Assembly: GCA_037444005.1 (NCBI GenBank)
Contig: JBBING010000031.1
Coordinates: forward strand, 1-25,029
Origin: DATLZC01 sp037444005
Lineage (GTDB): Bacteria > Chloroflexota > Dehalococcoidia > DSTF01 > JACRBR01
DNA length: 25,029 bases
Reading direction: 5' to 3'
The notes beneath the pieces are model-generated. The model did not search any database. It was not told the DNA's origin and was given only the letters and a program-made list of their open reading frames with translations. Shown piece by piece: positions 8,655 to 16,172 of the stretch (within the stretch, counting starts at the first letter, position 1; every line of letters starts with the position of its first letter). Position numbers and translations under genes: made by a program.

Positions 8655-9320
8655 TCAGCGCCGGGGCGACGGCGACGCGATGCCCTCGCGGAGCGCGTAG
8701 GCGGCGGCCTGGACGCGGTTCTGCAGGTGCAGCTTCTCGAGGATGTTGTGGAGGTGGTTCTTGACCGTGCCCTCGACAACGTACAGGCGGGCGGCGATTT
8801 CGGCGTTGCTGAGCCCCTCGGCGACGAGCTGCAGGATCTCCTGCTCGCGGGGGGTCAAGACCTGTCCCGGCGAAGGCTCTTCGTCCCGGCGCGGCCGGCG
8901 GCGGAACTCGCCCAGGAGCTTCGACGCCACGGCGGGCGAGACCGGCGCCTCGTTCGACATCACGCCGCGTAGCATCTGCGCCAGCTCCTCTGGGCGCAGA
9001 TTCTTCAGGAGATAGCCCTCGGCGCCCACCTTGATGGCCTCGAACAGGTCGTCCTCCTCGTCCGACACCGTGAGGATGACCACCTTCACCTCAGGATGTT
9101 CGGCCTTGATGAGCCGCGTCGCCTGGATGCCGTCCATTCCGGGCATATGGATGTCCATCAGCACGATGTCCGGATTGAAGACGCGGACCTTGTCGACGGC
9201 CTCCTGGCCGTCGCCGGCCTCGGCCACGACCTCGAAATCCTCCTCGCTGCTCAGGAGCGCACGCAGCCCCTTGCGAAAGAGCAACTGGTCGTCAACCAAC
9301 AAAACTCTGGCGGCGGACAT
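8655..9320 (-). CDS. NarL/FixJ-family response regulator
   Basis: This 221-residue transcription factor has an intact receiver domain (about 4-120) with Asp10, Asp11, phosphoacceptor Asp56 in VLMDIHMPGMDG, Thr84 and Lys106. A LuxR-type helix-turn-helix follows (about 150-212), with LTPREQEILQLVAEG and NAEIAARLYVVEGTVKNHL. It is expected to dimerise and bind DNA after phosphorylation by the kinase encoded directly upstream. Its start ATG 9320 lies inside the kinase gene, 29 bases before that gene's end, with AAGGAGGG a few bases upstream, so translation is coupled. Position between two cytochrome operons suggests these are its targets, which is an inference. Confidence 0.95.
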   Translation of the reverse strand: MSAARVLLVDDQLLFRKGLRALLSSEEDFEVVAEAGDGQEAVDKVRVFNPDIVLMDIHMPGMDGIQATRLIKAEHPEVKVVILTVSDEEDDLFEAIKVGAEGYLLKNLRPEELAQMLRGVMSNEAPVSPAVASKLLGEFRRRPRRDEEPSPGQVLTPREQEILQLVAEGLSNAEIAARLYVVEGTVKNHLHNILEKLHLQNRVQAAAYALREGIASPSPRR

Positions 9321-11085
9321 ACCACCCTCCTTCTTCTACGGGCAGCCGTACGATGACCCGGGTGCCCCGGCCCGGGGCGGAGTCGATCGCCAGCGCGCCG
9401 CCGGCCCGCTCGACGCGCTCGCGCATGGATTGCATCCCGAAGCTGCGGCCCTCCTGGCGCTCGAGCCGGCTGGCGTCGAAGCCACAGCCGTCGTCCTCGA
9501 TGGTGATTTTGAGCTCGCCGTCCCGGTTCTCGAGCCGCACCGTCGCCGTGGAGGCGCCCGAGTGCTTGCGGATGTTGGTCAGCGCCTCCTGGATCACCCG
9601 GACGAGCTGCACCTCGGCCTCCGGGCGCAGCGTCGTGTTGACGTCGCCCACCGGCACCAGGCGTGTCTTGATGCCGAACTGCCGCGAGAACTTCTGGAGG
9701 TACTGCCGAATGCTGCCCACGAGGCCCTCGGCGGGAGCGACCGTCTCCCGCAGCCCGAGAATGGCCTCGCGCACGTCCACGTAGGCCTCGTGCGCAAGGT
9801 CCTCCATCTCCTGCAGCTCGTTCTCGGCGTCGGACAGATCGCCCGAGGCGAGACGACGCCGCGTCGTCGCCGCCTTCAGGTGGAGATAGCCCAGCACCTG
9901 GGCCAGCGTGTCGTGCATCTCCCGCGCCAGGTGGTCGCGCTCCTCTAGCACCGCGAGCTGGCGTTCGCGCTCGAGCAGCCGCGCATTGTTGATAGCGATG
10001 GCCGCCATGTCGGCGAGCGCGGCGAGCAGCGCCTGCTCCTCTTCGGAGGCGACCCGCCCTGCCGGAAGCGCCACGCACAGCTCGCCCACGACCTGGCTCC
10101 CGGCGATGAGCCGCGATCGCACGAGGCCCCGGCGCAGCGGCTCCGCGATGAGCGGGCAGCTCCGGAGATCGGAGGTCAGAAGCGGCGCCGTCCCATTCGG
10201 TCTCGCGTGGCCGTTCGAATGAACGGCGTCGCCCGCGAGGACGTCCTCGCCGACAACCTCGGCGAGCCTCAAGCGGCCCGTCTTCTCTTCGACGAGGCAC
10301 AGCGCGGCGCCCGACGCCCCGAGCAGGTCGCGTGCGTTCACCGTCACGCGCTTGAGCACGCGCCCCAGCTCCTGCGACGTGGCCACTTCGAGGCCGATCT
10401 CGTACAGCGCCCGGCTCCGTGACGCCCGGGCCTGGATGTCTTCGAACAGGCGGCAGCGCTCGAACGCGGCGGCCGCGTGGTTAGCCACGCCCTGCAGCAG
10501 CCGCTGGGGGTGAGCCAGCGCGGCCTCGACGTGTGCCTCCAGCAGCGCATGCAGGTAGAGCGACGGCGTGCCGGCCACGGGCACACTCAGCAGCACGCCC
10601 GGCTCGCCCTTCGCCGACACCACCTGCCGCACCGGGTCAGGCGGGCCGGCGCCCGCCTCGCTCAGCGCGCGGGCGAGCTCGTCCGAACCAGCGCCTATCG
10701 CCCGCCAGACGCGCCGGGTTCCGTCATGCGCCTGCTCGGAAAAGCCGACCGCGCTCGCCCGGAGCAGCCGCAGCGCTGCGTCGAGCGCGAGGCTCGCCGA
10801 CTCCTCACGATCGACCGATTCCGTGAGCCGACGGCCGAGCTCGTTCAGGGCCGCGAGCTCCCGCGTGCGGTCGATGATTGCGTTCTGACTACGTTCCAGC
10901 CAGCCGAAGATCACGCTGGCGAACAGAACGACGCCCACCGTGAACAACGCGGCAGCCGCGATGTGGCCGGACCAATATCCGAGCTTCGGGGCCAGAACGC
11001 TCTCGGTGGCGAGCTGGAGGCACAGAACGAAGGCGACCGGCAGCGCGATGGCCAGCCACTTCAGGCGCCGGAGGCTCATCCTCAT
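9292..11085 (-). CDS. Membrane sensor histidine kinase with GAF domains (NarX/HisKA_3 type)
   Basis: The 597-residue protein has two hydrophobic helices near residues 8-26 and 42-60 with only a short periplasmic loop, so signal sensing is probably in the membrane or cytoplasm. Two GAF-like regions follow (about 80-215 and 222-372). The HisKA_3 dimerisation domain carries REMHDTLAQVLGYLHLK with phospho-accepting His391, and the HATPase domain has N504 in EALTNIRKHS, DDGCGF and SFGMQSMRERV. ATG 11085 is preferred because GGGAGG lies eight bases upstream. The longer open frame to 11133 adds an unsupported leader. The gene overlaps the response-regulator gene by 29 bases. The ligand of the GAF domains cannot be read from sequence. 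Confidence 0.93.
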   Translation of the reverse strand: MRMSLRRLKWLAIALPVAFVLCLQLATESVLAPKLGYWSGHIAAAALFTVGVVLFASVIFGWLERSQNAIIDRTRELAALNELGRRLTESVDREESASLALDAALRLLRASAVGFSEQAHDGTRRVWRAIGAGSDELARALSEAGAGPPDPVRQVVSAKGEPGVLLSVPVAGTPSLYLHALLEAHVEAALAHPQRLLQGVANHAAAAFERCRLFEDIQARASRSRALYEIGLEVATSQELGRVLKRVTVNARDLLGASGAALCLVEEKTGRLRLAEVVGEDVLAGDAVHSNGHARPNGTAPLLTSDLRSCPLIAEPLRRGLVRSRLIAGSQVVGELCVALPAGRVASEEEQALLAALADMAAIAINNARLLERERQLAVLEERDHLAREMHDTLAQVLGYLHLKAATTRRRLASGDLSDAENELQEMEDLAHEAYVDVREAILGLRETVAPAEGLVGSIRQYLQKFSRQFGIKTRLVPVGDVNTTLRPEAEVQLVRVIQEALTNIRKHSGASTATVRLENRDGELKITIEDDGCGFDASRLERQEGRSFGMQSMRERVERAGGALAIDSAPGRGTRVIVRLPVEEGGWYVRRQSFVG

Positions 11086-11143
11086 ACCCACACCCTCCCA
11101 TCGGGCGGACTCAGGACTATCCGGCGACACCACTTACGGTAGC

Positions 11144-11175
11144 CGACTCGTGAAGCCTTCGTAACGGACGAGTCG
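11144..11175. promoter_or_regulatory. Inverted repeat in the divergent kinase/TPR intergenic region
   Basis: CGACTCGT (11144-11151) and ACGAGTCG (11168-11175) form perfect eight-base arms around 16 bases, which themselves contain GAAGCCTTC. The site lies between two divergently transcribed operons, about 60 bases upstream of the kinase start, where an operator would sit. It is not followed by a T run on either strand. No regulator is assigned. Confidence 0.4.
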
Positions 11176-11367
11176 CCCCCAACGACCATCCGAATGTACC
11201 GATTTTCACGAATGCCAGTGTGCCGCCGGCACCCCCGGACCGCCCTGTACCTATCGGCAAACCGCTGGGTATGCGCCGTGTGTCCCAACATGTCACACCC
11301 GATACTGCCGGCCCAGATGGCGCCGCAGCAGGATGGAGGCGCGAAAGACCACGAGAGGAGGGTCCCC

Positions 11368-12300
11368 GTGGCCGGAGGACAGGGACAACTCGCACGGCCC
11401 GGGTCACGAGCGGCGTGGCTCGGACCGGTCATCGCCGGGGCCGCGCTCGTCGTCGTGGCGTTCGCCGTCGCGTCCTACATCGCGGACAGCGGACCCGGCG
11501 CCTCCGCGCTCGATCAGATGATCCAGGACCTCGAGGAGCAGGTAAGGGCCGATCCGGGCAACGCGGACCTCCGGGTCGCGGTCGCAGACGCCTACCTGAA
11601 AGACGGCCGGGCGCGGGACGCCCTCACACAGTACGAAGAAGCCCTCCGGCTCGACGACAAGCGCATCGACGCCCTGTACGGCATGGGGCTGGCGTACTAC
11701 GCCCTCGGCGAACTGGACCAGGCCGGCGCCGCCTTCCAGACGGTCGTCAAGCAAAGCCAGGACGACCCCCTGCAAACGCTCGACCGGCGGCTCCAGGGAG
11801 CGCACTACTACCTGGGCCTCGTCCTCCGGCAGCAGGGCCGGCTCGACGAGGCGATCAACGAATTCCGTATCGCCCTCGGGCTGAACCGCGCCGACGCCGA
11901 CACGCTGGTCGAGCTGGGGCGAACGTTCGCCCTCAAGCAGCAGTGGGAGGACGCCGTCGCCGCCTTCGAGATCGCGGTCGCATACGTTCCCGACTACGTC
12001 GAGGCGTACCGTGAACTCGAAGCCGCCGCCAGAGCTCAGGGCGACGAAGCCAAAGCCACCTACGCCCGCGCCATGGTCGATGTGGTCGAAGGCAATCCGA
12101 AGCGCGCCGTCGAGCCTCTGCGCAGCGTCGCCTCCCAGAGCGAGAACTCGCGGTACTGGTGGGCGCTCGGCTACGCGCTGGAGAAGACGGGCGATCTCGA
12201 AGGGGCCAAGGAGGCGTACCGCTGGGCCACGGAGATCAATCCGGGCGAACTGTTGGCCGCGGACGCCCTCCGCCGCCTGGAGGTGACCACCGAACGATGA
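11368..12300 (+). CDS. Membrane-anchored tetratricopeptide (TPR) repeat protein
   Basis: The 310-residue protein has a short cytoplasmic N-terminus, one transmembrane helix (about 17-38), then a string of TPR units near residues 64-97, 101-134, 143-176, 177-210 and 262-295. An example is ALYGMGLAYYALGELDQAGA. The repeats would face the periplasm and act as a protein-protein scaffold. GTG 11368 is chosen because AGGAGGG (11356-11362) sits five bases upstream and the predicted helix then falls near the N-terminus. The open frame upstream to 11194 has no ribosome binding site. Its stop overlaps the NHL gene start as ATGA, so the two are co-translated. A role in assembling the downstream cytochrome or its partners is inferred from context, as in cytochrome c biogenesis factors with TPRs such as CcmH/NrfG. 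Confidence 0.87.
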   Translation: MAGGQGQLARPGSRAAWLGPVIAGAALVVVAFAVASYIADSGPGASALDQMIQDLEEQVRADPGNADLRVAVADAYLKDGRARDALTQYEEALRLDDKRIDALYGMGLAYYALGELDQAGAAFQTVVKQSQDDPLQTLDRRLQGAHYYLGLVLRQQGRLDEAINEFRIALGLNRADADTLVELGRTFALKQQWEDAVAAFEIAVAYVPDYVEAYRELEAAARAQGDEAKATYARAMVDVVEGNPKRAVEPLRSVASQSENSRYWWALGYALEKTGDLEGAKEAYRWATEINPGELLAADALRRLEVTTER

Positions 12301-13313
12301 CGATCGCGGAACAGTCCCCCGGCAGCCCGGCAGGCGGAATCGGCAGGCGATGGCCCATCGCCATCCTGCTCCTGTCCGTGTTCCTGCTTTCGCTCGGCCT
12401 GTTCGTGTACCTGATGCGGCAGGGCCGGGTTCCCCGCGTGGGGACGGAGCTCCCGGGGGCGCCGGGCGTCACCCGGCACAAGGCGCCGAAGTTCGACCGG
12501 ACGCTCGCGCCGGCGAGCCGGCCGCTCGCCGTAGCCGTCAGCCCCGATGGCAGCCGGATCTACGTCGCCGAGGGCGACGGCGAATATGCCCTGCGCATCT
12601 TCGCCCCTGACGGAACCCTCATGGGCAGCGCCGTCCCGCCCCACACGAGCCCGACCAGCCGCAAGCCGATGGACGTGGCCGTCGCACCGGACGGAACGGT
12701 GTACGTCGTCGACCGGCTGCTGCGGAAAGTGCTCGAGTTCGAGCCGGACGGCGCGTTCCGCGGCACGCTCGAGCCCTCGACGATCCAGGACTGGGCGCCA
12801 CTGGGGATCGCCGTCGACGACGCGGGGCTGATCTACGTCGCCGAGGCCAAGGACCTGCCCGACTTCCAGCGACACCAGATTCACGTGCTGCGGCCCGACG
12901 GCACGGTCGTCCGGTCGTTCGGCCAGAAGGGCGACGGCGCCGCCGACCTGATGTTCCCCGGCCATGTCGCGGTCGATGGGCGCGGCCGCATCTGGGTCGG
13001 CGACATTACGGGCGTCAAGGCGTTCTCGGCCGATGGCGCCTATCTCTTCAGCCTGCCGTTCGAGGGAGACCACGGCGTCGGCCTGCCGGGGGGACTGGCG
13101 TACCGCGACGGCCTGCTCTACGTCACCGACGTCACCAACCACCGGGCGCTCGCGTTGGACGTTACAGGCGACGACGTGACGTTCGCCTTCGAGTTCGGGC
13201 GCCTCGGGTTCGGCAGGGGCCAGCTCCGCTATCCGGAAGGCATAGCCGTTCAGTCGGGACGCATCTATATCGCCAACCGGGAGAACAGCCGGATCGACAT
13301 ATGGACCCGGTAG
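12297..13313 (+). CDS. Membrane-anchored NHL-repeat beta-propeller protein
   Basis: The 338-residue product has one transmembrane helix at about 20-40 and then six or so NHL/SMP-30-like repeats. Examples are PLAVAVSPDGSRIYVAEGD, PMDVAVAPDGTVYVVDR, PLGIAVDDAGLIYVAEA and PGHVAVDGRGRIWVGD, and the last repeat ends in RIDIWTR. Such propellers act as interaction platforms or bind ligands, and here the domain should lie in the periplasm. No catalytic residues can be named. ATG 12297 overlaps the TPR stop (ATGA). The open frame extending back to 12159 is only read-through of the TPR gene. It resembles in kind the C-terminal domain of the NrfD fusion at 4374-6668. Confidence 0.88.
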   Translation: MTIAEQSPGSPAGGIGRRWPIAILLLSVFLLSLGLFVYLMRQGRVPRVGTELPGAPGVTRHKAPKFDRTLAPASRPLAVAVSPDGSRIYVAEGDGEYALRIFAPDGTLMGSAVPPHTSPTSRKPMDVAVAPDGTVYVVDRLLRKVLEFEPDGAFRGTLEPSTIQDWAPLGIAVDDAGLIYVAEAKDLPDFQRHQIHVLRPDGTVVRSFGQKGDGAADLMFPGHVAVDGRGRIWVGDITGVKAFSADGAYLFSLPFEGDHGVGLPGGLAYRDGLLYVTDVTNHRALALDVTGDDVTFAFEFGRLGFGRGQLRYPEGIAVQSGRIYIANRENSRIDIWTR

Positions 13314-13397
13314 GAGGCTGACCGTACACAAGACAGGCGAGACGGTCACACCCCGTCCCCGCACATTCGAACGAGAAAGGAGGTGAGAGAAGGGAAC

Positions 13398-14495
13398 ATG
13401 GTCAAACTCGCGATCAGTACGGCTCTGGCGGCCATCGTGACAGGCGTCGCCATCGCCCTGTACGCCGCGCCCACGTCCGCCAACAACGGACCGCACGGGA
13501 ACTACACGCTCACGACGAACGCCTGCGCCGCATGTCACCGCGCCCACACCGCGGTGGGCGACGAGCTGCTCAAGGAAGAGAGCGTCTACGCCTTGTGCAC
13601 CAGTTGTCACGGCGGCGTTGTGCAGACGGACGTCGTCAGCGGCGTGCGCACCGGCGACTCCGCCCCGCTCAACGGCGGCGGCTTCGTGTCGTACCAGGGT
13701 GAACCGGTGACGTCCTCCCACACGGTGGAGGGCCTGGGCGGCTCGAGTGGCCAGGGCACGGCCTGGGGTGGCGCCAGCAGCGGAACCGGAGTCACCGGAA
13801 CGCTGAAGTGCACGAGCTGTCACAACCCGCACGGCAGCACCAACTACCGCATCCTCCGCGACAGCGAGAACGGGTACCCGTACAACAACCCGGCGGCGCA
13901 CCGCTGGGTCCCCAACGACCCGAACCTGCTGGACTGGGTGGATGAGCAGGTGCTGGCCACGGTCGATGACAACTTCGACTACGCCTTCACCGCGAGCGAC
14001 TGCGTCGGCACGAAGTGCAAGCAGACGTTCACGTCTGGCGTCGACTCCACCGGGCTCCCGGACCCGACCAAAGGCATGAACGCCTTCTGCGCGACGTGCC
14101 ACAAGTCGTACCTGACGAAGTCGGGCTCGGCGGGCCAGCCGTCGACCACCGTGGGCGGGGCGTACGTCTACCCGGGCACCCAGGACGCCCTCGACGGGCA
14201 CGGCGACATCGCCCGGTACCGCCACGCCGTCGCGCGCCTGTACACGGGCTCGCCAGGACAGCCGCTCCGGTTCGCCGCGGTCGGCACGGACCCGACCAGC
14301 ACCACGTACTCGGCCTTCGGCTGTCTCACGTGCCACTACGCGCACGGGACCAACGCCGAGGCGACGGGCAACGCGGCTGGCGTGAGTCCCACCAACGACA
14401 GCGCGCTGCTCTTCTACGACAACCGCGGGGTGTGCGTCTCCTGTCACCAGCGCGACAAGCTCGCGCCCACGCCTACGCCCACACCCGGGCCGTAG
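13398..14495 (+). CDS. Secreted hexaheme cytochrome (doubled CXXCH family)
   Basis: A 365-residue exported cytochrome. Residues 1-28 form a signal peptide with a likely cut after PTSA. Six CXXCH sites are at 43, 67, 138, 231, 309 and 346, several in the CHNPHG/CHYAHG style of doubled-CXXCH proteins. A Gly/Ser-rich stretch (about 113-134) separates hemes 2 and 3. A further Cys pair, C202 and C207, does not fit CXXCH and may form a disulfide. The C-terminus ends in a short Thr-Pro run, PTPTPTPGP, of the kind that often links to a cell-wall or further domain, but the stop codon is clear. ATG 13398 follows GAAGGG, with AAAGGAGG further upstream; GTG 13383 is an alternative. It is the last gene after the TPR and NHL genes and is probably an electron carrier outside the membrane. 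Confidence 0.92.
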   Translation: MVKLAISTALAAIVTGVAIALYAAPTSANNGPHGNYTLTTNACAACHRAHTAVGDELLKEESVYALCTSCHGGVVQTDVVSGVRTGDSAPLNGGGFVSYQGEPVTSSHTVEGLGGSSGQGTAWGGASSGTGVTGTLKCTSCHNPHGSTNYRILRDSENGYPYNNPAAHRWVPNDPNLLDWVDEQVLATVDDNFDYAFTASDCVGTKCKQTFTSGVDSTGLPDPTKGMNAFCATCHKSYLTKSGSAGQPSTTVGGAYVYPGTQDALDGHGDIARYRHAVARLYTGSPGQPLRFAAVGTDPTSTTYSAFGCLTCHYAHGTNAEATGNAAGVSPTNDSALLFYDNRGVCVSCHQRDKLAPTPTPTPGP

Positions 14496-14513
14496 GACCA
14501 CGCCGAACGGAAC

Positions 14514-14547
14514 CGCTGGGGCCGCAGAAGCCGGCTGCGCCCCAGCG
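14514..14547. terminator. Bidirectional hairpin terminator between convergent genes
   Basis: CGCTGGGGC and GCAG (14514-14522 and 14524-14527, one bulged C) pair with CTGC and GCCCCAGCG (14535-14547) around a seven-base loop. It sits in the 78-base gap between the convergent cytochrome and oxidoreductase genes and can serve both. T runs are weak on both sides. Confidence 0.65.
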
Positions 14548-14573
14548 CCCCTTCGGTGCACGCTCCGAGCTCA

Positions 14574-16154
14574 CTACCTGATGCCCGCGAGCTGCTGCAG
14601 TAGCCGCCAGTTGGCGAGCCGGTCGGCCTGGCCTGCGAGGAGCGCGTCGTCCGGCGCGCCATCCGGTCCGAAGTGGCGCGCGAAGCGCCCTTCCGTCCTC
14701 GCGAAGAAGATGAAGTCGAGCGGCTCGCCCGTCTTCGGGTGACGGTACCAGTCCTCCGAAACCGCGGGATTGCCCCGGAGGCTCAGCCGCTCTCGCATCG
14801 TCTCGCCGGCGCGCGGGTCGTAGATGAACACGGGGAAGGTCCGCGTGTCGCGGGCCAGCTTCGATTGGTGCGCGGCCATGTCGTCGCCAATGCCGTGCTC
14901 GGGCTGGCATGGCGTGTACACATTCACCAGCGCGGGGCCCGGATATTCGTTGGCGGCGAGCACCGCCCGGTAGAAGTGGTTCGGGTCGGCCGTGACGGTC
15001 TGCGCGACGAAGACATCGGGATGCATGAGGGCGAGCAGCGCCAGCTCCTTGCGCCGCTCGCTCTTGCCGTGCCGGACGCGCCCGTACGAGGCCATCTTCG
15101 AATCCTGCCCCAGGAACGAGGCCGTCGACGCCTGGCCTCCCGTGTTCGAATACACCTGCGTGTCGAGCACGAGCACCTTCACGTCCAGCCCCGAGGTCAG
15201 CAGGCGCGACAGCGATGCGAAGCCGATGTCGTACATGGCACCGTCCCCGCCCAGTACCCACAACCGCTTGTCATGCCAGCCCCGCTGGTTCCATCGGAGC
15301 CGCACGCCCATCGCCACGGCGGGGGCGTTTTCGAACAGCGAGTTCGTCCACGTCACCAAGAACGGGTTGTACGGATACGTCGACCCGTACACGGTGTTGC
15401 AGCCCGTCGCCGCCACGATCCCCACGCTCTCGCGGCCGTAGACGAAGCCCGTGGCCGCGAGCATCATGCGGATGGCCGTCGCCTCGCCGCAGCCCATACA
15501 CGATCCGGCCCCGCCCACGTACAGGAGCGACCGGCTGGCCAGCATCATGTCGACCAGGCTGCGCTCGTTGATGTACCGCTCTGGCGTGTCGGGCAGCCGG
15601 TGGAAGATCTCGATGTCGCGCCTGGTCTCCTCGACCCAGCGCTCGTTCTTGGGGCGCATCGAGAGCGCCTCGTGGACCCCGCAGACCTCCACGCACTCGC
15701 CGCAGCCCTTGCACTTCGTGGGGTCGATGAACAGGCCGAACAGGCCGGGCTCCTGGCCCCGCTTGGCGACGGCGTCCCAGTACTTCGTGGTGCGGGTGAA
15801 CCGCCGCCGCACCCGCTCGCGCTCGCCAGCGTCGGGCTCGGCTTCGAGAGCCCGGTCGAGCGTCCCCGGGTCGAGCACACGGGCCAGGATGGCCGTGTCC
15901 GGACACGCCGCCACGCATTCCATGCACCCGACGCAGCGGTCGGGGTCGAAGGCGGGCATCGTCGGCGAGAGGTAGCTGAAGTCGCGCAGCGCCCCGGTGC
16001 CGGGGGGCACCAGACTCGTGGCGATGGCCTCGTCAGCAGGTAGCTCGTAGTCCGCCGTACCTGCGTTGTAGGAGCGCACGATGCACTCGTTGAACTCACA
16101 GCGGGGAGCGACCTCCGGCACCAGGTCGCTCAGAGGGACGGTCTCGGTGGTCAT
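14574..16154 (-). CDS. 2-oxoacid (pyruvate):ferredoxin oxidoreductase, ferredoxin plus beta (TPP) subunit
   Basis: This is the catalytic half of a NifJ-like enzyme that oxidises pyruvate or another 2-oxoacid to acyl-CoA, CO2 and reduced ferredoxin in the cytoplasm. Residues 74-84 (CVGCMECVAAC) and 148-158 (CKGCGECVEVC) hold two [4Fe-4S] clusters. Cys219, Cys222, Cys252 and Cys416 can bind the proximal cluster. The thiamine diphosphate site is GDGAMYDIGF (303-312) through YSNTGGQASTA (335-345), nearly the NifJ signature. In classical NifJ these domains follow the alpha and gamma domains in one 1,170-residue chain. Here they are a separate 526-residue gene, 18 bases downstream of the gene for the alpha/gamma half. 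Pyruvate is the likely substrate from similarity to NifJ, but other 2-oxoacids cannot be excluded. Confidence 0.92.
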   Translation of the reverse strand: MTTETVPLSDLVPEVAPRCEFNECIVRSYNAGTADYELPADEAIATSLVPPGTGALRDFSYLSPTMPAFDPDRCVGCMECVAACPDTAILARVLDPGTLDRALEAEPDAGERERVRRRFTRTTKYWDAVAKRGQEPGLFGLFIDPTKCKGCGECVEVCGVHEALSMRPKNERWVEETRRDIEIFHRLPDTPERYINERSLVDMMLASRSLLYVGGAGSCMGCGEATAIRMMLAATGFVYGRESVGIVAATGCNTVYGSTYPYNPFLVTWTNSLFENAPAVAMGVRLRWNQRGWHDKRLWVLGGDGAMYDIGFASLSRLLTSGLDVKVLVLDTQVYSNTGGQASTASFLGQDSKMASYGRVRHGKSERRKELALLALMHPDVFVAQTVTADPNHFYRAVLAANEYPGPALVNVYTPCQPEHGIGDDMAAHQSKLARDTRTFPVFIYDPRAGETMRERLSLRGNPAVSEDWYRHPKTGEPLDFIFFARTEGRFARHFGPDGAPDDALLAGQADRLANWRLLQQLAGIR

Positions 16155-16172
16155 CGCGTTCTCGCTTCTCCG

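Noticed and set aside
11279..11297. CRP/FNR-like site (TGTGT ... TCACA) before the TPR operon
   Set aside because: The half-sites are nine bases apart instead of six and the left arm is imperfect.
12171..14561. 796-codon minus-strand open frame opposite the NHL and cytochrome genes
   Set aside because: The product is Arg/Ala/Gly-rich and low in recognisable motifs, while the plus strand has CXXCH and NHL motifs and overlapping gene starts.
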